Source of the DNA: Chloroflexota bacterium
GTDB taxonomy: Bacteria; Chloroflexota; Ktedonobacteria; Ktedonobacterales; Ktedonobacteraceae
DNA length: 11,459 nt
Assembly: GCA_005881495.1 (NCBI GenBank)
Contig: VBHI01000184.1
Location: forward strand, 1-11,459
Direction of reading: 5' to 3'
Positions 5,851-11,459 of this stretch are shown in pieces. The notes beneath the pieces are model-generated. The model made no database searches and was not told where the DNA came from. It worked only from the letters and a program-made list of their open reading frames with translations. Within the stretch, counting starts at the first letter, position 1, and each line of letters begins with the position of its first letter. The translations under genes and the position numbers were made by a program.

Positions 5851-6829
5851 CTAACTCTTATAGATGGCGGCCTGCGAAGCTGGATCGTTCACATTGGTCT
5901 TGTCGATGACGACATAGCCTGTGGGGACGCGCTTCAGAATTTTACTGGTTTGACCAGTCAGAGCGGTCAGTGATAGCCCCCTCTTGCGCGTCAAAATTCG
6001 CGATCTTGATCTGCCCCTGCTTATTGGCATTCTTGACGGCCTGGGCTGCTCCCTCAGCGCTGAACAGGTTGGTGCCAAAGATGCCATTGACCTGTGACCC
6101 CTTGCTGCTGGACAACAACGCCGAGACTTGCTGCGAGGCGGTTGCGGCGCTATCGTTGTCATAATTCGAGCCGACGAGCTTCACCGTCCCATTCGTAGCA
6201 TTAATCGCCTCTATGCATCCCTGTTGCCGCTGATCGGTGGTACTGATACCAGGAGTCACATTTTCAATGTAAATGCCGCCTTTATTGCCGATGGCCTTGA
6301 TAAGGGCCTCCCCGGCGATCTTTCCTCCCTGGACATTATCGGAGCCAATGTAGGACAGCGGGAAGGTCACAGGACCACTTGTATAGTCGCCATTGCCAAT
6401 AAAGGTATCGACAGAAATGACCTTGATGCCCGCGTTGTGCGCATTCTGCAATGGCGCGATCATCGCTTGCTTATCGCATGCCGCGATAATCATCACGTCG
6501 ACCTTCTTTGCGATGTAGGCATCAACAATAGGCACCTGGAGGGTAGCGCTGAACTGAGCAGGTCCATCGACGAGGAGCTTCACCCCTAGTTTATTCGCCA
6601 TCTCCTGCGCACCTTTCTGCATAGTGACGTAGAAGGGATCGCCCTTGACGCCTTGTATCAGTACGAATGTGTAGTTCGCGGTGCTAGCGCCGGGGGTTGA
6701 GGTGCTGCCTCCAGTTGAGGTGCTGCCCCCACATGCGGCCAGGAGGCTCCCCCCCGCGAGGACGGCAGCTGTTCCAGCGAGAAATTCACGACGACTAAGG
6801 GATTTTTTCCCATTTTCTGTGTCTTCCAT
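5851..6829 (-). pseudogene. Sugar-binding lipoprotein of the CUT2 importer, frameshifted with internal deletion
   Basis: Periplasmic-binding-protein-like family (Peripla_BP_4; RbsB/FrcB type), which captures the sugar outside the membrane. The intact N-terminal frame (6829 to a stop at 5942, 295 codons) has a Tat-like SRREFLAG (12-19), lipobox LAAC with C33, a Ser/Thr linker, and the binding-protein fold from about residue 52 to NFDAQEGAI (278-286). It then runs into nine unrelated residues. The true C-terminus continues in another frame from about 5967 to 5851 (TALTGQTSKILK, RVPTGYVVIDKTNVNDP, stop). Compared with RbsB, about 27 residues expected between the two pieces are missing. A net loss of 3n+2 bases (near 80 bp) at about 5967-5972 therefore explains both defects. 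Start ATG 6829 has AAGGAGG at 6838-6844. It is either a real inactivating deletion or an assembly collapse. Confidence 0.82.
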
Positions 6830-7129
6830 CTCAAGTTCCTCCTTGAAAATAGTGTATACAAACGACGTTCTGACAAAAGACCATTACGACAATAACTGTG
6901 AATACTTCCTTGCATTCAAATGAGAAAGATGCCGCCGCATCGATCTCAATGCGAGAGCAGCGTTTCTGAATGCATATAGATATAATACCTCCTTTCCTCT
7001 CTGAAGAAGTGCTATCCAAGCCGTTTGAAAGGTGAAGATATGAGGACACCTCATTTCCCGGCAGGGGCGGCCACCTTGCGCTCCCGCTATTTATTACGCT
7101 TCAACCGGACTTGATATCACACTCTCTGC
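6830..7129. other. 300-bp gap between the kinase and transporter blocks
   Basis: This is the only large gap in the minus-strand sugar cluster, so the transporter genes may have their own promoter here. Read on the minus strand, it holds the 6-bp inverted repeat at 7040-7054. It also has an unused-looking ribosome site, AGGAGG (6988-6993), followed 12 nt later by a nine-codon frame (MHSETLLSH). The binding-protein ribosome site comes last. TTGTCA at about 6871-6876 lies 17-19 bp from AT-rich hexamers near the binding-protein start, a weak promoter candidate. No full-length gene is present. Confidence 0.45.
7040..7054. promoter_or_regulatory. Short inverted repeat in the cluster's central gap
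   Basis: ATGAGG and CCTCAT form 6-bp arms around ACA, about 80 bp after the FGGY kinase stop. It could be an operator half of the transporter promoter or a short RNA hairpin. No T-tract follows on either strand. Confidence 0.25.
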
Positions 7130-8539
7130 TCAACTGAATAGGCGACGAGCTGGCAGATACGTTTGCTCATAGATCGTGTTGTAGATCTCGACTGCCTGCG
7201 TGTCAGGCTCGTAGATCTGAACTGTGTGCAGGACCGAAGAGGCTGCTTCCTCGCCCGAGTGAAAGATATTCGCACCCATGCCTGCGAGCAATGCTGCACC
7301 AGTTGCTGCTGCCTCAGTAATCTGAGGTACTTTGATCGGGCAACCGGTTATGTCTGCCTTGATCTGTAACAATGGTGCAGCTTGAGTAGCGCCACCAATC
7401 ACCGTGATTTCGGGCCGAGGTGGTGCGATGCCCAGGTTATAGAACATCGTTATATTATCGCGCAGCCAGAAAGCGAGGCCTTCCATGAGCGCACGCACCA
7501 GTTCTGGACGGTTGTGAGAAGGCGTCAGGCCAAGCATTGCTCCGCGTACTGAGCTTTGTCCATAGGGCGTGCCGGAACCGAGAAAGGAGGGTAAAACGAG
7601 AGCACCTTGTGAGCCAGGAGGTATCTCTGCGGCTTCACGTAGTGCCTGGGCATAGATCTCTGGGGAGACGGTACCCTGTTTTCCTTGACCATAGAGCAAA
7701 GTCACAATCCATTCAAGCGCTCCTCCGGCGAAGTTCAGCGTACCCAGGATGACGTAGGTATGCTGTACGACGTATGCATAACTGGTACAGCCAGTTGCCA
7801 ATAGTTCCGGACTGGGACGGAATGCATCGCTCACTGCCAGAATAACGCTAGCTGTCGCCATTGATTCCAGCAGATGGCCTGGGTGTGTCACTCCTGCGGC
7901 TAACGCGCCGCAGAGATGGTCGTGTCCGCCTGTACTCACTATTGTTTGTCGTGGTAAGCCGGTCTGCTCAGCAACTTCTTTGCTCACGCTTCCAATGGCG
8001 GTCCCACTGGGAAAGGCAGGCGGGAACCACGCTGCAGGCAGGGCTGCCTGCTCGAGGAGTGGTTTCGACCAGGTGAGCGTGCGTTGATCAAAGAGCATAG
8101 TGCGTGAGGCAATGCTATAATCAGTAGCGAAGCTCCCACTCAGCTTCCACAACACGAAATCCTCGATGCTCAACCAGTGATAGATACGTTCAAATACCTG
8201 TGGAAGCCACCACTGGGCTTCCGCAACTGTTCGCTGGTCATACCAGGCAATGGCAGCGTGCAATACGTTTCCATCAGCATCCATGGGGAATGCTGACTCC
8301 CCCATGCTGGCAACAGAGATGGCACGGATGCGTTCAGGTCGATCACAGTGCTGAACGGCAGCTTGAATGCTCTGAAGGACTGTTCCCCATACGTCTTCTG
8401 CGTCAAATTCGCTCCATTCCGGTAGTGGATGGCGTGTTATGGTACGGCTGCTGCCGACTGCACAGATACGCCCAGTTTCTATATCGAAAATGACAGTCTT
8501 GGTATTCGTTGTGCCAACATCGATGCCAACGAGGTACAT
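7130..8539 (-). CDS. FGGY-family pentulose/hexulose kinase
   Basis: A 469-residue cytosolic ATP-dependent sugar kinase, the usual FGGY length. It has the N-terminal phosphate-binding DVGTTNTK (7-14), substrate-site WYDQR (99-103), GGHDHLCGALAAG with catalytic D207 (204-216), and FGGY signature 2 starting GGATQAAPLLQIK (382-394) in the C-terminal ATP domain. The family phosphorylates xylulose, ribulose, rhamnulose, fuculose, gluconate, glycerol and others. The GGHDH form is seen in less-characterised ketose kinases, so substrate cannot be assigned. With the D-lyxose isomerase nearby, D-xylulose or a hexulose is a reasonable inference. The frame extends to 8593, but ATG 8539 is selected because AAGGAG (8547-8552) lies 7 nt upstream and relatives begin just before the first strand. 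It follows the aldolase by 95 bp. Confidence 0.92.
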   Translation of the reverse strand: MYLVGIDVGTTNTKTVIFDIETGRICAVGSSRTITRHPLPEWSEFDAEDVWGTVLQSIQAAVQHCDRPERIRAISVASMGESAFPMDADGNVLHAAIAWYDQRTVAEAQWWLPQVFERIYHWLSIEDFVLWKLSGSFATDYSIASRTMLFDQRTLTWSKPLLEQAALPAAWFPPAFPSGTAIGSVSKEVAEQTGLPRQTIVSTGGHDHLCGALAAGVTHPGHLLESMATASVILAVSDAFRPSPELLATGCTSYAYVVQHTYVILGTLNFAGGALEWIVTLLYGQGKQGTVSPEIYAQALREAAEIPPGSQGALVLPSFLGSGTPYGQSSVRGAMLGLTPSHNRPELVRALMEGLAFWLRDNITMFYNLGIAPPRPEITVIGGATQAAPLLQIKADITGCPIKVPQITEAAATGAALLAGMGANIFHSGEEAASSVLHTVQIYEPDTQAVEIYNTIYEQTYLPARRLFS

Positions 8540-8634
8540 TATGATACTCCTTCGTATACTCATCGTGTGAGAATAAGAGCTGTCTCTCCGCAATCACCTT
8601 CTTGAAACTATGTTTAACGGTTTGCTGATGTAGC

Positions 8635-9432
8635 TTACCTGCTTGCATGCAACATATGCAGTGCGTCATCCACACTGACATCGTGGTGAACGAGAGCCAC
8701 CAGGGCTTGTGTCATACCTGTAGGGGATGCGGCTTGCCAGACGTAACGGCCAATGACGACACCAGCAGCACCCGCATCCAAAGCGTCACGAATGGATTCC
8801 AGGAATTCTCGATCACCATGCGTTTTGGGACCGCCTAATACCAGCACTGGCACATAGCACGAGCGAATAACCTTCCGAAAGCTTTCGCGTTCACCGGTAT
8901 AGAAGGTTTTTACAATATCGGCCCCGTTTTCGGCGGCCATGCGGCATGCATCTGCCACTGAATCTACTGCACGAGCAGCAGGATGCTCCTCGAAACCATA
9001 TGGCAGAGCCTCAGCCATGACGGGGATGTTCCAGCGATGAGCTTCTGTGGCCAGGCGAGGGAAATACATTGTCGAACCATGACCGTTCACACTGCCCGGG
9101 ATATACATAGCGGTGGCGGCATCGGCCCCTGTTGAGAGAAGGTCATCAACACCTATGATGAGTTCTCGTGGACGCTCCAAAAGAGGCGAAGTAGCGCCAT
9201 CACAGCGGATCATTAAGCCGGTATTTTTGAGCTGCTTGCTAAAATGACGGGCAATGCCAATGCTGGTCAGGATCGCGTCAGCGCCACCAGCTATCACCTG
9301 CTCCAGTACTTTCTCCGGGTGTTCGAACCCCGCGACAGCGCCATCAGTAGTTCCGTGATCCATTGCGATGACCACGGATCGTCCATCTGCGCCAAAGAGT
9401 CGATGAAAGCGTCTACCTAAGAGTTCACTCAT
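8635..9432 (-). CDS. Class I aldolase, DhnA/FbaB/LsrF-type
   Basis: A 265-residue cytosolic TIM-barrel, Schiff-base aldolase of the DeoC/LacD/DhnA superfamily. Key residues are AMDHG with D25 and H26 near the first strand, EALPYG (141-146) at the strand that lines the active site in archaeal-type fructose-bisphosphate aldolases, the Schiff-base lysine K175 in ADIVKTFYTG, and the phosphate-loop GGPK (200-203) followed by GAAGVVIGRYVWQ. Members cleave fructose 1,6-bisphosphate or related ketose phosphates, or, in LsrF, act on a phosphorylated autoinducer-2 product. Here it sits 42 bp after a PfkB hexose-phosphate kinase and before an FGGY kinase. Cleavage of a ketose mono- or bisphosphate to dihydroxyacetone phosphate plus an aldehyde is therefore the most economical inference. 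ATG 9432 follows a GAAGGAT ribosome site. Confidence 0.88.
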   Translation of the reverse strand: MSELLGRRFHRLFGADGRSVVIAMDHGTTDGAVAGFEHPEKVLEQVIAGGADAILTSIGIARHFSKQLKNTGLMIRCDGATSPLLERPRELIIGVDDLLSTGADAATAMYIPGSVNGHGSTMYFPRLATEAHRWNIPVMAEALPYGFEEHPAARAVDSVADACRMAAENGADIVKTFYTGERESFRKVIRSCYVPVLVLGGPKTHGDREFLESIRDALDAGAAGVVIGRYVWQAASPTGMTQALVALVHHDVSVDDALHMLHASR

Positions 9433-9474
9433 ATACTATCCTTCTTCCTTTCTTTAAAAGAACATGAGGGGTAC

Positions 9475-10407
9475 TTAATAATTCCTGATACTCACCTGGT
9501 GGAAATACTGCATAAGCGTGTCGCGAGGGGGCAGGTTGTAGCTGAGATGCGTAATTGCCCCCACTGCGAAGGCTGTAGCTAACCGTCCGCAATCAGCCAG
9601 ACTCAACCCCAGTATTTGACCTGTAACGAGACCTGCGACTATGGCATCTCCTGCCCCAAAGGTCTTCTTCACCGTTATGGCAGGAGGAATCGCGATAAGC
9701 GATGTTGCTCGTTCGACCAGCATCGCGCACTGCCTTCCCATCGAGACAACGACCAACTTACTGTCTTCATTCAGGAGTTGATAGGCGGCGTACTGAATCT
9801 CGGCTTCGCTCTTCAAAGAATGTCCGACGAGATACTGTAGCTCCAAAATATTTGGCTTCACGATAGTTGGACCTGCCTGTATCCCTTCACGGAGGGCTTC
9901 CCCACTTGTATCCAGGATGATTTGCTTTTTTTGCTGCTTGAGTTGGGTGATGATCGTAGCATAGATCGTGGCAGGTACATGTGGCTGCAAAGAGCCAGAT
10001 AATACGAACCAATCGCAAGAGTTCGACAGTTGCTCGATTGTTTGGAGGAGTATATGCTGCGCTTCCTGAGGAGGAGTTTGACCCGGCATGTTGATATCTG
10101 TTGTCTGCTGGTTCACCTCATCAACGACTTTTACATTGATGCGGGTGTTTCCAGGGACACGGACGAACCAATCATCAATGCCTTTGGATGCAAAAAACTG
10201 CTCGAAGATATCGGCATTCTCCTGCCCAAGGTAACCTGTCACAGCGGTGTCGTGTCCGTAGTCCGCCAGGAATGAAGCAACGTTGACCCCTTTGCCACTC
10301 GCATCAAAGCTGATCGCCAGGGCTCGATTGACGGTATTTGGCCGAAAGCTATCAACTCTCACTGTTTGGTCAATTGCCGGGTTTAGCGTCACTGTTGCTA
10401 TCTTCAT
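9475..10407 (-). CDS. PfkB-family kinase, 1-phosphofructokinase/tagatose-6-phosphate kinase type
   Basis: A 310-residue cytosolic ribokinase-fold kinase. Motifs run TLNPAID (7-13), GKGVNVA (39-45), the sugar-phosphate contact RINVKV with TDINMPG (89-109), LSGSLQP (138-142 region), VKPN (183-186) and the catalytic GAGDA with D254 (251-255). The TLNPAID plus RINVKV/TDIN combination separates the FruK/LacC/PfkB subfamily, which adds a second phosphate to fructose 1-phosphate, tagatose 6-phosphate or fructose 6-phosphate, from ribokinases. No PTS gene is nearby, so the phosphorylated substrate is likely supplied by the FGGY kinase, or a free ketose is used. A GTG at 10437 would add ten residues, but ATG 10407 has an AAGGGG site upstream and starts directly at the first beta strand. 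It lies 42 bp before the aldolase gene. Confidence 0.9.
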   Translation of the reverse strand: MKIATVTLNPAIDQTVRVDSFRPNTVNRALAISFDASGKGVNVASFLADYGHDTAVTGYLGQENADIFEQFFASKGIDDWFVRVPGNTRINVKVVDEVNQQTTDINMPGQTPPQEAQHILLQTIEQLSNSCDWFVLSGSLQPHVPATIYATIITQLKQQKKQIILDTSGEALREGIQAGPTIVKPNILELQYLVGHSLKSEAEIQYAAYQLLNEDSKLVVVSMGRQCAMLVERATSLIAIPPAITVKKTFGAGDAIVAGLVTGQILGLSLADCGRLATAFAVGAITHLSYNLPPRDTLMQYFHQVSIRNY

Positions 10408-10511
10408 GAACTTTGTACCCCTTTTGCCTTGCGTCACTGTTATATAGCATCAATGCCTACTCTCTTGTCATTGAGTCTGGACAAATTCCATGAGTGGCTT
10501 TAGCCCAACCA

Positions 10512-10532
10512 TGTCCATTTAAGAAATGGACA
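10512..10532. promoter_or_regulatory. 9-bp hairpin overlapping the stop of the P-loop kinase gene
   Basis: TGTCCATTT and AAATGGACA form a perfect 9-bp stem with a 3-nt AAG loop that includes the stop codon. No T-tract follows on the minus strand, so it is more likely an mRNA-stability or partial-termination element inside the operon than a full terminator. Confidence 0.4.
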
Positions 10533-11043
10533 CGTAGGCGAGGCATGATGCCAAACAATGCGCCAGGTCATCGTCTGTATTTACTACCAGCTTTGGCTCG
10601 CGAATTGGCTCAAAGCGCGCTTTGATTGTAAGATAGAGATGATAGTCTCGATTACCTGCAAGATGCTTCGCTCCCATCGTTACCTTTTCCTCCAGACGTT
10701 TCTGTACTGTTTCATCAGAGCAGATGCATTCTATGATTTTCAGAGGCGTCTTGAGTTCCTCTGCCAATTCAACTAGAGCCGCGACCTGATACTTGCGTGA
10801 AAAGGTTCGCCCGTCCAGAATGACATACAGGGATGGGTCATTCCGAAGCATGTAGGAGGCAACCTGAAACATAATGGATATGCAGAAGTCGTCTTGCCTG
10901 GTAGAATACTCAATCTGGGCAATGGGAAAGAGTGCAGCCCGAATGGAATCTTTATTGAGCACTATGCCGGCACACGCATCAGCCAGGTGTTGGGCAAGAG
11001 TACTCTTTCCCGTTCCAGGAAGTCCCGTCATAGCAATCAACAT
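10519..11043 (-). CDS. Small P-loop kinase-like protein (AAA_33 type)
   Basis: A 174-residue cytosolic nucleotide-binding protein with Walker A GLPGTGKST (7-15) and LNKDSIRAALFP (29-40), a substrate-side segment like that in gluconate kinase, APS kinase and polynucleotide-kinase relatives. It also has a Walker-B-like VILDGRTFSRK (74-84) and a lid region CSDETVQKRLEEK (108-120). The size fits small-molecule kinases that phosphorylate a sugar, nucleoside or antibiotic hydroxyl. The specific substrate is unknown. It is the first gene of the minus-strand sugar cluster, 111 bp upstream of the PfkB gene, which suggests a third phosphorylation or proof-reading role in the same pathway. ATG 11043 is supported by AGGAG at 11050-11054, 6 nt upstream. 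An unrelated kinase that merely shares the promoter remains possible. Confidence 0.8.
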   Translation of the reverse strand: MLIAMTGLPGTGKSTLAQHLADACAGIVLNKDSIRAALFPIAQIEYSTRQDDFCISIMFQVASYMLRNDPSLYVILDGRTFSRKYQVAALVELAEELKTPLKIIECICSDETVQKRLEEKVTMGAKHLAGNRDYHLYLTIKARFEPIREPKLVVNTDDDLAHCLASCLAYVSIS

Positions 11044-11100
11044 AAATAACTCCTCTCAACTATGGCTTGACAATTTCTTCCAGTTCTTTTCCTTCAGTCC

Positions 11101-11150
11101 TTTTCGAAAACATGATTGAATTTGATTGAATTTGATTAATATTAATTATA
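11101..11150. promoter_or_regulatory. AT-rich operator-like divergent spacer
   Basis: The 107-bp spacer between the P-loop kinase (-) and the DeoR-like gene (+) contains a perfect 10-bp palindrome TTTTCGAAAA (11101-11110). Two perfect tandem copies of GATTGAATTT (11114-11133) follow, with a third degraded copy, and then a 12-bp palindrome ATTAATATTAAT (11135-11146). Such symmetry at a divergent sugar-operon promoter suggests repressor binding, and the AT-rich repeats may also serve as -10 elements. The elements are seen directly. Their function is inferred. Confidence 0.5.
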
Positions 11151-11459
11151 ATGAATGAATACGTAGAAGAAAAGCAGTCCATTGGGCAGTGTGCGGCTGA
11201 ACATATTCATGATGGGGAAACGATCATACTTGACGCCAGCTCAACTAACCACTTCGTGCTTCCTTTCCTTGCGAAGAAACGAAACTTAACAGTCATCACC
11301 AACTCTCTTTATATAAGCAAAGAGCTGATGACAATTAGCGAGACAAACCCAAGACTGACCGTTATTTGTACGGGTGGGACATTATTTATGCGCTCCTATT
11401 CGTTTATTGGCATGATCGCTGAACAGGCACTGAGCCAATTCTATGTGGATAAGGCATTT
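11151..11459 (+). CDS. DeoR-family sugar-phosphate sensor domain lacking the HTH, partial
   Basis: The open frame runs 103 codons from ATG 11151 to the window edge and continues beyond it. It matches the DeoR C-terminal effector domain (DeoRC), which has the ribose-5-phosphate-isomerase-like fold and binds sugar phosphates: EEKQSIGQCAAEHIHDGETI (6-25), LDASSTN (27-33), LTVITNSL (46-53), VICTGGTLF (71-79) and IGMIAEQALSQFYVDKAF (86-103). Normal DeoR repressors carry about 55-60 residues of winged-helix DNA-binding domain before this point. Here an in-frame TGA at 11133-11135 closes the frame, and the space to the divergent kinase is only 107 bp. The three upstream frames encode nothing like an HTH. 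No clear ribosome site precedes the ATG. It may be a sensor without DNA-binding ability, a decayed repressor, or a gene fused to DNA beyond the window. Confidence 0.78.
   Translation, partial: MNEYVEEKQSIGQCAAEHIHDGETIILDASSTNHFVLPFLAKKRNLTVITNSLYISKELMTISETNPRLTVICTGGTLFMRSYSFIGMIAEQALSQFYVDKAF

Noticed and set aside
6971..6990. Plus-strand TATAAT at 6981-6986 as a promoter
   Set aside because: No plus-strand gene lies downstream and no matching -35 was found; more likely fortuitous AT-rich sequence.
7130..9432. lsr-type autoinducer-2 uptake operon (FGGY kinase as LsrK, aldolase as LsrF)
   Set aside because: The ATPase is single-domain and FrcA-like rather than a double LsrA, only one permease is present, no LsrG or LsrR is adjacent, and PfkB kinase and lyxose isomerase genes do not belong to lsr operons. 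The resemblance is at superfamily level.

Overview
The window looks like chromosomal DNA from a free-living bacterium of moderate GC content. The mix of a TreT-type trehalose synthase, a signal-less LysM/SH3 protein, a CUT2 sugar ABC transporter with a Tat-like lipoprotein binding protein, and roomy intergenic spaces with a short tandem repeat would fit the Chloroflexota class Ktedonobacteria. That placement is an inference from gene style. No RNA gene is present to confirm it.

Left part (1-2922). The window opens inside the 3' end of a trehalose-synthase-like glycosyltransferase (+). A 372-bp gap follows, carrying four head-to-tail copies of a 32-bp palindromic repeat. Next come a small antibiotic-biosynthesis-monooxygenase-fold protein (+) and, converging on it, an NAD(P)-dependent short-chain dehydrogenase (-). 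A 486-bp divergent promoter region holds a striking 11-bp tandem direct repeat just upstream of a plausible -35/-10 pair. It precedes a 138-residue LysM plus SH3-like protein (+), which ends at a near-perfect 19-bp hairpin.

Middle and right part (3212-11043, all minus strand). This is an eight-gene carbohydrate-uptake and catabolism cluster. In transcription order it reads: small P-loop kinase; PfkB kinase of the 1-phosphofructokinase/tagatose-6-phosphate kinase type; class I (DhnA/LsrF/FbaB-type) aldolase; FGGY kinase; a 300-bp gap; sugar-binding lipoprotein; CUT2 permease; single-domain FrcA-like ATPase; and a cupin D-lyxose isomerase. The gene set predicts import of a rare aldose or ketose, isomerisation to a ketose, one or two phosphorylations, and aldol cleavage to trioses. 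Two features break the simple picture. The binding protein appears frameshifted, with an internal deletion of roughly 80 bp near its C-terminus. The divergent DeoR-family gene at the right edge (+) encodes only the sugar-phosphate sensor domain, with no helix-turn-helix domain.

The strongest leads are the unusual enzyme combination of the sugar cluster, the HTH-less DeoR sensor facing it across an operator-like AT-rich spacer, the broken binding protein, the 32-bp repeat array and the PhoB/OmpR-like direct repeat ahead of the LysM gene. No CRISPR array, tRNA, rRNA, phage gene or insertion sequence was recognised.
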